Positions 50,665 to 62,700 of a DNA stretch of 64,000 bases are shown piece by piece. The notes under the pieces were generated by a model. It was given only the letters and a program-made list of their open reading frames with translations. It was not told the origin of the DNA and searched no databases. Position 1 is the first letter of the stretch. Each line of letters opens with the position of its first letter. This DNA is from Rhabdornis inornatus (lineage: Eukaryota; Chordata; Aves; Passeriformes; Rhabdornithidae), in assembly GCA_013397075.1 (NCBI GenBank), contig VWZS01003656.1, positions 62,001-126,000 on the forward strand, in the 5' to 3' direction. A program made the position numbers and the translations under genes.

Positions 50665-50730
50665 GTGGCAATGATATGGATTCTGTAACAAAGAAAACGA
50701 GGCAAGATGGATCAGAAGTTACTGAAAGAC
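50665..50730 (+). CDS. COL17A1: COL17A1 first coding exon (exon 2 by human layout)
   Basis: Acceptor ccttgcag at 50664, 11 untranslated bases, ATG at 50676, then MDSVTKKTRQDGSEVTER and one base; donor gtaagg. An out-of-frame ATG at 50671 precedes the start. Confidence 0.95.
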
Positions 50731-53700
50731 GTAAGGAGGAAATTTTTAATTTTTATATCACACCCCATAAATCCCAGAAATAAATGGCCATTTCCATAAG
50801 GGATTAAATGCTGAACAAAGGTCCAGAACTAAATTCTGCTCCTGGCCCTGGTCTCTATGTTGAAGTTAGAATAAGGAATAGAATGGGCCAAGATCAGACA
50901 TTTTGTGATGTGTATCATGACCTGATTGTTTAACCAGACAATTGCCCTGTGGTAGCATTTCTAACCAGTAGTGCAGACATTAGGATGGTGCTCCTCCCTC
51001 TGATTTCAGTGCCCTGGGTGGCCTAGAAATTGTCTGGTGGCTTTGTGTAAAATAGGTTAATTTTCTACTGACCTTTTGAGAATTAACTAGTAGGAAGGTG
51101 CTAAGGGGTCTGACCATGGGCTTTTTCTGATATAGCAATGGCTGTGGTTCAGAAGTGCCCAGAAATGTTACAGGGATCTTGTAGAGAAAAAAATGTTTCA
51201 TGGCAGTAATGCTCTTATTCAGAGTCTTATTCAGAGCTAGAAAGATCTGCAAAGAAACACAGCATTGTGTGATAATGAGCCTACAGCTACAGCCCCAGGC
51301 AGTGTGGTCTTAAGGGACGTTTATCTAAATGAGTCAATCTTCTTTGAACAAGTCATACTTTTGCATGGAAAATAGGTAGAATTGATCCAGTTTGGTTATA
51401 TTAACATGCCACTAATTCTGCACCCTTTTCTTCCTTCAGTTATTACAGAGACTGTAACCACAAGACTGACATCCTTGCCACCCAGTAAGTAATTCTCAGT
51501 CATTGCATTGCTTCTGCTTGGTGCTCTGTGTCTCTCTGTGCTATTTATTTGTCTGCATTATTTCCATTATTTCCATTAATCCCTGGGTGCAGCAAGTCTC
51601 AGTGCATGAAGATCTGTACCCAAAGGAAAGCAATTTTCAGAAATGCCTTTCTTCCAAAATGCTTGTTACTGGAGAGGAGTAGTTTTTGGGGACAACCTGT
51701 CTAGGTATCGTCAGAAACAAAGCCACATCCTCTACTAAGACTAGAAGACTCTGCAAAGATTTAAGTCCAGATGGAGGGTCCCCAGTGGTGATTGTCTATT
51801 AGGAACGAGAATCAGAAGAAATGGATCTGCAGGTTCCACTGCTGGGGCTGTGGTGTGTTATTTGCCTGTCATCTTACCCAGTTGGCAACAGTGAGTGAAT
51901 CTTTTCAGTAATATCAGAGGTCACATGTAATTTCTACCTCTGCTGAGAAGTACAAGCTCCAAATAGGGAAGAATCCTCCACACTCTTTATCCCACCATAT
52001 CCTTGATTAGTTTGCTGCAGTTGAGTTGGCAAGGAATTGCAGTATCATCTCATTCATGATGAGAGTTAACAGGAATATCCTTTCGTCTGTGTATGAAACA
52101 AAATTCGACTACAAGCCTGCTGACTGTGGAGTGTGAATGCTTGTCTGCTCTGCCAAGACACTTCTCTGCACTTCTGATCTCTCACCAGATATGAAACTGT
52201 GCTTGTAATTGAGTGTGTGGACAACTTTGGGTCCTTCCTGCCTTCTCTTGCAGTGTCCTTGCTCTTCCTATCTCCTGCCTGGAGAGAATGTCTCATTTTG
52301 TGCTCATCTCTTTCAGAAGGAGGGAGCAGCAGTGGGCTCAAAACATCATCCCACACTGGAGGGAGTGGACTGGAAAAGCGGTCGTACACCCATGGAAGCA
52401 GCTATGTGACCTCAAGTAAGGAATGAAAGCACTGCCCAGTAGGAAACAGAGAGCAAAAGCAGCAGAAATGAGCTGAGGAGAGATTCAAGGCAGGGATGTA
52501 GGGTGAGCCAGGGTAAGGAAAACAGGATTTATCAAAGCAGAAGTGGCAAATACATACACAAAGTGAAGATATTCCTTCCCTAAAGCTGGGTTTGAGAATG
52601 GGTGAGTAAATGGCAAAAGTCTCATTTTCCACAGGGAAAACCTAATTTCAGGAGAACAACAACAAAAAATGTAATTCCTACTGTTTCTAGGAAGTAATTC
52701 AGAAACTGGATTTCCCATCTTTCAGTTTTTCCAAATCACAGCCTTTCTGACCATTTTTGTTCTAAAGACAGTTTTGATTAATCTTTCTGTTGATCTTTCT
52801 GAGGGTAGACTCTTAATAAAGAAATTCCTAGAAAATGTTTTCTTATGTTTGTGTGTCCATGGCTTTAGCACTTTGAGCATTTTGCCAGATTTTCTGGATG
52901 TGCTAAATCAGTGTGTGCTGTGTACTCCATAAAACCAGGATTCTTCTCTAACAGCGTTCTTTGCCCAGCTGTTAGATTGTCACAGCAAAGGCTTCTAAAG
53001 ACTAAGCTTCTTAGCCAGGTGCCCGACGCACTTTTCTGTCCCCAGTGGGACTGACTGTATAACTCTCCTTCTGGAAAACATTCTCTGTGCTCCAAGGGAG
53101 CTGACAAACCAAAGGGAGTGAAGTGCACTTTGGAAGCTCAAGGGGAGAGTTAGCCATACCAAAGAGATCTGACAGACACCTGCATGCCAGTTAAAGGCCA
53201 GAATGTGGAATCACTGTGCCTCAAGGGAGACATGAAGTAACTCCAGATGTTGGTCTAATGTCTGGACTGGCACCAGTGTGAGAACTGAACCCAATCCTGC
53301 AAACTCAGAGGGCCGTGCAGGATTACCATCTTCCTTTGATTTCTTTTCAGTATGTGTAAGAAAAGAACCTGAACTTCAGAGATACTGAGTTATTGTAGTT
53401 TCACAGATCATTCTGGAGTCTCTTCTTTCCCACTTTCTTGCAGAATGCCTCTGACAGAGGCCTACTTGTCACAGTAGTTCTTTCTGCTGAGTTAAATGGA
53501 GAAGTTACAGAACAAAACAGGTCTTTTTAGAGGGGAAGTTGGCACAAAAACACTGTTGAGATCAAAAGAACACACTTTTTGTAGGGATGGGTAAACAATA
53601 TCCAGTTTGATCCTGCTGATCAGCATAGATAAGTTGCAGTTTATCACAGAGCTTCCTTTTTACTGCACCCTGATCATAGTCCAGCATTAGATTTTGTGCA

Positions 53701-56700
53701 AGAGTATGAACACATTAATTATGGCTGCTCAGTTGCTTCTCCACAGCACTGATGTGAATTAGGGGGGAAATTGTTTTTTCTGCCTATGTATAACAGCTAC
53801 AATAACCTCCAGGCTTTCTTCCCCTGATGCACACCTCAATCACTTCTCCAGAAAATGGACTGAGTGGGAGTGTGGATAGCTGCTTTATGGGAAAGTGGAC
53901 TCATCTCTGCTTTCCATTATCTCATAAACTGCATCCTTTGGCACATTGAATTTGGTTTGACAGTCTCCCAGTTTTTGTATCCTATGTCATGTAACACTTG
54001 AGTTTGCAAGTAAATCTATATCCTAACCAAAACAGCATCATCCAGAGCTAGATTTGTTCCTTCTCAGGGGAGATGGTTCATTATCGCCATAGGCCAGAAC
54101 CTGGTTTCATACATATCATTGACAAGATTTGCTTTGAAACCAGAGTGATAACCAATACTCCCCTGTGCCCTGAATGCTGAGGACAGCCAGAGTTAGACCC
54201 TGATATTGTTCTTGTCCAACTCTAGTTGTGAAACACCAGTGCAAATTTGTCCAGCTCAGAAGATAGTAATATAAAGCACCCAGGGCATCCAGAGTGTGTT
54301 GCCAGGGCTTCTCTTCCATTTGCTGAGGGCATTTTCTTTTAACTATAGGTGGAAGTGGTAGATTGAATTCAACATCATCATCATCCAGCTACAGACAAGC
54401 CCAGTCTCCCAGCTCTACTCTCACCAAATCACCTGGCTCAACATTTGAAAGAAAAACCTATGTCAACCGCCATGCAACATATGAAGGTATCACAGAACAT
54501 GCCATAGAAGGGAGGCAATGTGCAGTGGAGGCAATGTGCAGTGCACTCTGAGGTCACATTAGTGCAGAATTGTCCCCAGTACCATTGTGGTTTTCCTAGG
54601 AAATAAGCCATCAGGGACACAATTTAATTATTAAGTCCTATTTATCTTAAGAGTAATGCTTATTCCTAAAAGGAATTGCGGCCTATATTTATTGAAAGAC
54701 ATTTGCAGCTCTTTTATGTGAAACCTGAATAGCTCTTTTTTTTTAATGGAAATGTTTGCTGCCCACTGAGATTAAACAGTTGCCAGGAAGACATGTTTTG
54801 AAAGCTTTTAATGATCTTGTGCAAAGTATTAATGAACACCTTTCTGTTCTTTGCAGGGAGCTCCAGTGCCAACTCTTCTCCTGAGTTCCCCAGAAAAGAT
54901 TTTGGTATGTCCTTTTTAGAGCTGTTCATCTGAATGTTATGGAGAGGTCATGAGTTGATGACCATAATGACTTTTTGCATATTGCTGTGTCCTGCTCTAC
55001 CTATGCTACCTCTATATTGGGCCATCATGCAGCTCCTTCAGAGGTGTTATTTGGGATTTATATTAACAGCTGAAAGTCAGGTCTCTAGCTGATCATATTC
55101 AAACAGAAGGTGCATACTGTATATCTTCTACTCTCAGCTTTGATGCTCCCTGTATGATACAGGACATGGACAGAAGACAGACATGGGATACTTCATAGCA
55201 TTCCCTTCCCCCTTCCAGAGTAGCTGGGAGAACAGCTGCAAGCAAGAAAGTCCAGACTCTTAGGATTTTGAGTCATTGCTGGATATACTTTTCCAGTAGC
55301 TTATTTCTAGACTTCATCAAGTATGTATGGAGAAATGAATGGGCTATCAAGTGATATATTTACACTGAACATTGTCAGCAGGTATTAGTTTGCCCTGTCC
55401 AAACTGAGCTGCTGATTTTACTCAGTGAAGATAGGGAAACATTATGATCAGGTCACTTTTTGGCTCCTAGAGGAGGCAGGGCTTCACAATATCCAGCATT
55501 AGTCAGTAGGGTCAACAGGCCTCTTAACTTCCTTTTGGCCATTTGAAATGGGACATCACCATCTATGAATAACATTTCTCTGTATAAAAGAAACAACATC
55601 TGATCCAGAAAGGCTAAAGGTGCTGCTGATTCTTTTAAGATACCTTATGGTCTAAAGGGTGTCTGTTAAAAACTCTTAATGGTTCAATTCTCCCAGCTGT
55701 GCTCCAAGAAGTAACTGTCTGAATATAAGCACCTTGAGCAAGATCAGTGTGCTGATTTTCAGAAGTGTCATGGGCTGTAAAGACTAATATGGCTTTTATC
55801 TCATTGCTGTTCACAGCATCTACCTCTACGAGAGGGAGAAGCCAAAGTCGAGGTAAGTGATGCTGTTCTTTGAGAAGCCTCCTTTTTTCAGTTCAGCATA
55901 ATTCAGGTGTGTTAAATGGACCTGTTCTTTAGCTGGAATCCACCAGTTTACATGTAGAGCAGTCAGATGGGGTACCTGGATCTACGCCACTTCAGATGTG
56001 AACTATGAATCTGTAAGCAGTTGTTTAAACAAGCTTGGTGTAAAAATTGACCTTAGTGAAGGTCATGGTAGTTCAGGCTGTGTTGGAAAGGACGATCTAC
56101 TTGGAAACCTGGATGTCTGAGGGCGTAGGACATAGTCTTCCATCTTGTCTGTTCACTACCATAACCTTAGTCCATCCATGCTCTGGGACCAGTCTCTGAC
56201 ATATTTGCAGTAATTGCATTCATGCTTCTACTGTGATCTGTCTAGCAAACCATAAAGACATATCCTGAAATAATCTCATGCTCATAGGAAAGAGATGGTT
56301 GAGGAAATTGCAGACTTACTGTGGTCTGTGTAGCCAGCTCAATGTAAAGCTCTGCATCGTTTAAATCATTCTGCTCTTCTAATAATTTATTAACAGTGTT
56401 GGGGGAAAGAAGGATTATCTTGGTTTCCAAGAATGTAGTATCTGTTTCCAGTTGCTTGAAGAGGAAACTATAATGTCACTTTATTCGAGTTAATTTTAGC
56501 AGTGGGTATAAATCACAGCATGGTTTTGCACAGTCCTCCTGGAGAGTGTCACATTCCCAATTATTCTGCCTCAGATCACCACAGTCTGCTCTAGCACACT
56601 ACATACCTGAGCTCCCAGCAGAACTAGGCCATGCATGATAAAGTAGACACCAGAGAATCAGGTCCAGTTTCTCATATTACTTCAGAAAATAATTCCAATC

Positions 56701-59700
56701 CATCATCTTCTCCATGTGAATGCCAAGATAGTATTTCTTTTCTAGTGCATGCACTGTCAGATTTCATCATGAGGAGCATGTATCACATGTTCTGGCTAGC
56801 CACTTTGCTTGTGGGAAGCAATTTTAAAAGCCTACCCCAGCTAAAACACATTAACTTTTTAGCTTCTTGCGCTGGACAGTAAAGGTCCAGTGAAAGTAAG
56901 GTAAAAGCATTGAGTACCTGGTGAAAATGTTGGCTGAAAACTGGACTGGTTACATTCAGTGAGCCAAAGGAGAAATAGGCATGTAGTAAGAGACTGAATC
57001 ATACAGCCCATTGCAGAGATGTCAGTTTGACCCAAGAAGTAGTAGAGAATTTGTGTATTTAGTAAACTTCTTTTGACTCTCTAATTTTTTTGTTCAGAAG
57101 GACAAGAAAAATATTTGTGATGAGTGGGAACATCAGTGTGATTGAGGACTACATAATTAGACCTTCTGTCTGACAGAAGCAGCATTATTGACTTCAGCAG
57201 AGGCCATTGATGAGTGAAATATAATTCCCTGGAATTTAAAGTAATAAAATGCGACCCCAAAACAGAAAGTTGCTCAAGCCCATTTCCAACAAATTCACGT
57301 GGGCCATGAGTGCTGCTTAGACTAAGCAGCAAGTCAGCAAGATGGAACATAGACAGCAGGAAGGAAGAAATTCACTTCAGCCTGAAGATTCATTCCCAGC
57401 CCAGGGCACAAATTAATCTCTCTCTGTATTCATGATCTGCTTTTTATCTTCCCAGAGAGTGAAATACGAGTCCGACTGCAGAGCGCATCTCCCTCTGGTA
57501 GATGTAAGTTATTCCAGGGGTATCAGGGATAAGATAGAGGGTGTTGCTGCTAGGGTTATGTCTTCTCTTGTTAAGAGCATTAATTTGAGTCCCCTTTCTG
57601 GACAAGGAAGCATGCTGTGGGTTAGATGGTGCTCTTGCAAAGTTGTAAAATGGTGCTTAGTCCCAGAAACGTTCTCTGGAACTTTGTCATTAACTGGCAC
57701 CCCCAGAAAGTAACAACGTCATAGACATGCAGATGAATTCCACTGAATTATTTAGATCCAGATCAAGATTATAGATCAATGGGTGACTCTGGACACTTGC
57801 TTTTCCTGCTAGGGACAGAGTTGGATGATGTGAAACGTTTGCTGAAAGGAAGTCGATCTGCCAGCTGTAGCCCTACTCGGTCACCATCCAGTACACTCCC
57901 GATACCGAAAAAGGCTGTGGTGGAGACGAAGATGGTTACTGAGAGCTCTCAGTCAGGTACTTGGCTTTAGCAATGTTGCAGTCATTCCAAACAGCATTTG
58001 CCATAAAAAGTACTCAGTTGCTAAGAACATCCAGATAAGAATACATGATGTCCCTGTACAGAAAAAGGGTCAGAATGCTGAAAGTCTGTCCAGATGTTGT
58101 CATAGCAAGAGCCATCTTGGGTATCTTTCTAGTGACTAGTCTGATTTCCAAAAAAATGAGTCCATTCTTTCTGCCACCAGCTTCAATTCAGAGGTATTTC
58201 TAGCAGAGATAAGAGCTCTAGGCAAATGTGTCTGAGAGTGATTTGATCTCTTATCTCCAAGTGAGACAGAGATAGGACTGAAGACATTTCAGTGAGTGAT
58301 TTATTAGCCATACCATTTGATGATACCTCATCAGGAGCTGTATGACAAGACAAGGGGGAATGGCTTCAAACTGAAAGAGGGCAGGCTTAGATCAGAAGTT
58401 AGGAAGAAATTCTTTACTTTGAGAGTGGTGAGGCACTGGCACAGGTTGCCCAGAGAAGTTGTGGATGCACTGTCCCTGGAAGTGTTCCAGGCCAGGATGG
58501 ATGAGACTTTCAGCAACCTGGTCTAGTGGGAGGTGTCCCTGCCTATGGCAGGAGGTTGGAATTAGATGATCTTTGAGGTCCCTGTAATCCCAAACCATTC
58601 TGTGATTCTGTGATTCTATAACTGAAGTGGTACTTAAAATACTACAACCTCTTTTAGTTATTTGTACACCTCATGACAGGGCTTGAGGAAGTGGTATTTA
58701 CATTGACTCCATTGTCTTCCACCAGTATCTAAGAACAGTATCTCTTATCTTACTCAGAGCTCCAATCGTGTCTAAAACAGAATTTTAGTCCAATACACTA
58801 GTGAACCAATCAGAGACATATGTGGGAAGCAAAAGCCATATATCACATGGCCCAGGGTGATTTATTAATGGAATGAGAGACTGGGGTGGTTTATTCTGGT
58901 ACCATAAGATCTATGAACAATGAAATCTTTTCAAGGTGTTTTGTGAATGTTCATGCTATCAGGTCAATCTTTATTCCATTGGTTAAAATTTGTGTGGGCT
59001 GTAATAAGCTGACATTTGAGGTCAGTTATGCCATGCTAACCTGAGGTCACTGGGTTGACTCTACGAGGGTAATTGAAATGTAAGTTGTTTGCTCTGTAAA
59101 CCTGCAGTGCATGCTAAGCCACAAGCCTGGACTCATTGAAAACTGCTTCTGTCTGTTTGGTTTTTTACAGTGTCAGGGACATATGACACAACCATATTGA
59201 ATACTGCCCTCCCTTCATACATGTGGTCCTCCACTCTGCCTGCTGGGTCTTCCCTTGGTGGATACCATAACAGCTCTTCCTTGATCAATGCCATGTCTCA
59301 CTCTACAGGATCAGGTATGCTCCCTGGGTTGCCCTGATTTGAAGGATGGAACTATCCTGAAGCTGGGTAAAAAGCATGGGTGTTTTTGCACAGCACAAAC
59401 TAAAATGATGGAATAATCAAAATGGCAAGGGATATGCTTGAATTTTCTCTCATGTGTAATTTTTTGGTTTTCTGTAATGTGGTGCTCTCTGCTTCTACAC
59501 TGACTGTATCTGAAAATACTTCTTTGTGTTGATTTATTGTCCTGACTCTCTGACTGTCACTGAATTTTCATGACATCTTTATCAATGAGGTCAAGTTCAC
59601 ATTCCCTATAAAAACTAGTTTAGAGTCAAATTAATATTGGATTATCCTGGTCCATTGTAAGAATGGCTCATATACTAAAAATGTTATAAATAAGTTTTGT

Positions 59701-62700
59701 GTGTTCTTGCACCTGGTGAGGCCTATTTCTAAATGCCAGGGATTCTGCATTCCCCAGTTGCAGAGAAAAAACACAAGAGGCTTTATGATGGCATACTATT
59801 AAAAGCTTTACTTTCTCTCACTGTCACATGATCTTATCTTGTCTGAGGTAGGATTTTTTTTGCCTTTGTCAGTTCAGTAAAAGGGTGGTTTGTTGTCACA
59901 ATTTTCAAGATTTTTTGTCTGTGCAATTACTGTGCATTATCATTAGTTGCATTTCCAAGTTGACTCAATTTCTGGGACTGTGCCACTGACCTTTGGGTGT
60001 TGGCTTTATGATTTATGGTTTATGATTTATGATTTATGATTTATGATTTGAAAGAAGTAATAACATTTCACTTTCTCTTTTTGCAGTTTTTGGTGTTCCA
60101 AATAACCTGGCTCCCAGCAATCATACTCTGAATGCGGGCCTGAGCTCTTCCTCTACAGGTCAGATTTTTCTTCCGTTCACATTTTGCCAGCACTGCATTT
60201 CTGGCAGACAATTACAGTGAAATAATACCTATATACCACTTTCTCTCCTATTCCTCATCTGAGTGTCAGCAGCTCTTTGCCCTACCTGCACAAATGTCCA
60301 TGCAGCCATGAGAGTGGCCTCACATTGTAACTCAAGATAGTATTTTAAAATGGTCACCACTGTTGTCCTGGGCCAACAATAACAATACAGCAAAGTGAAC
60401 TAGGTTACAAAACATTTTGTGAGGCCTGTGGTGCCTCCAGAAAACTGGTGAAATTTGCTGGGAGAGGTCATTATTTTTGTATCACTGGTTTTGTTTGGGT
60501 TTCAACCAGAATGCCACCTGCACTTCAGTACTCCTATAACCCTCCTTGCAATGTTTTTCTTTGCAGTATTTGGAGTTCAAAACAACCTGTCTCCAAGCAC
60601 CACTTCTGCAACCCAGAATGCTACAGCAGCCTCTGCAGGTCAGCAACAAAGTAAGCCTAGGGAAAGCTGGGAGTCACCATTGTGTGATTACTTCTCCCAC
60701 CTATTCTGTAGTTCATCTAGAAAGTTCATCTTGACAGGGGCCCCCTCATCACTATCTTCTTGTGTGGCACAGTGTGGTATGAAGGGATATTGAAGAATAT
60801 TTCCTCTGCTTTGCGTGTGCAGGAACAGCTCCCAGTGCTGATGCACTAGAGATTTGCTGCTGGGGAAACCCTTGGTTGTTTGAGTTGTCCTGGGAACACT
60901 GAATGAGAAAAGTTTTTTGAAATGCTTTGGTGTGTGTAGATCCCTTGTTATCCTTCATCTCTGTCATTGTTGAATTCCTTCTTTGCAGCATATGGGATGA
61001 AGAACACTTCTCAGAGCAACACCATGGCAAATACTGGTGTGTCTGCCTCAGCAGGTGTGTATCATTCACAGGTGTTAAGGCATGGCCTTGTATAAGCATA
61101 TCAGAAAAATGAGTTAGAGATTCAGCATAGCTGAGTGAAACTCAGGTGACTTGTCACTAGCCAAGTCTCTTACCAGTACCTTTCTGAAAAGAGAGTCAGA
61201 ATCTAAGAATGAGCAAATGAACTGGTTCTGATTCAGATTTCTGGAATAATTTGGATTGTTTAATTCTGAGCTATTTCTGCTCAGCAGGCAGGAAGCTGGA
61301 TAGAAGAGCACACATGTGAAGTTGTACTTCATTTGATGTCAAAACATTTGCAAGGTTGCTCTTAAAAATCGTTTTTCGGTTGTACCAGCTTCAACCACTC
61401 AAAAATTAAGGAATTGACTTATACATGATCAGATTATGATTTTTTAATGAGAGAAGTCCTTTGTCCTTGAACAGTTAGGATTTATCCTTTCCAGCTGTTT
61501 TCTGCAACTCTGAGAGTTATAAATTACACTCTTTTTTTTCTGTGTGTGTAAAGAAAGCCAAGTTTGCTTTGTAATCCAAGGACTCCCAAAGATGAGGCTT
61601 AAAATTAGATATAAAGACCATGGAAGTTATGATAACATTTCTAGTAAAGGTTTACTCCAGGTTCTGCTAGACTAATGGAATAATACCAGTCTGTTTATCT
61701 TGATTTTCAGTATTGTGTCAGTGTGCAAATTCATGTTTATACGTGATTCCAGACATACTTCTTAATGCCTAGTGGCACAAGAGTGACCACAGTGATGATT
61801 TTGAACCTTGTTTGGCACGTGCCAAACTTCAGTAAACTGCAGTTTGATGTCTCCTAACCCTGCCTGGCTCCCAGGATATGGAGTGCTTTGTGCTTGACAA
61901 AATAACTTGGCAATGCTTGATGGGCTCCTCAGCTTGAGCTGTGCTGGCTCTGCTGACCCCTGAATATCTCTCTCAGGCTGAGTTTCTCTGACTCCACAGG
62001 AAGTGTGTTTGAGGAGCAAAGAGCTTATTGAGCAAATCACTTCCACGTATGATTAAATTCCAGATGTTCTCCATTTCTGGCAGCAGGGGCTCCCCTGCTA
62101 GTGAAATGCACATCTCCGAAGAAACCTAATGACATGCACAGCTCTCCTGTTACCTTTAGTGACCAGTATGTCTCTTACAGGGCTCTTATTGTAGTGGCAA
62201 CCCCAATAGCAATGTGACCGCTTGTTTTTATGAACAAAAGTGATGTGGCTTGTAGTTATGGGCTCAATGGCCCACAGTCATCTCCTCTTTATCATGTTTT
62301 ACAAATATTCCAGGAGGAACTGTTTCAAGCTCCCAGGGAGATGACATTCTGCGCAAAGACTGCAAGTTCCTGCTGCTGGAGAAGGAGAAGGCACCAGCAA
62401 AGGAGATGGAGCTATTGGTCATGACAAAGGACACTGGCAAAGTCTTTAATGCTTCTAACACTGGGCTTAATGGAGGTAACGTCCCTTTTTCAGGACGTGT
62501 GGTTATTCTGAGGGCAAAGGGAGGCTGATCATAACGGAAGTTCAGTGTTCAGGGCACTACACCTGGCTTGTACATCATACAAGAACCTCTGACAGGCTGT
62601 CAGTTTTTAACCATGCCAGCTGAAACCTGGGTCTGGGTTTTGCATTTGAAGCTCCAGAGTGTGCCTCAGGGTATTTCACAAAGCTGATGGGCTTTGAGAG

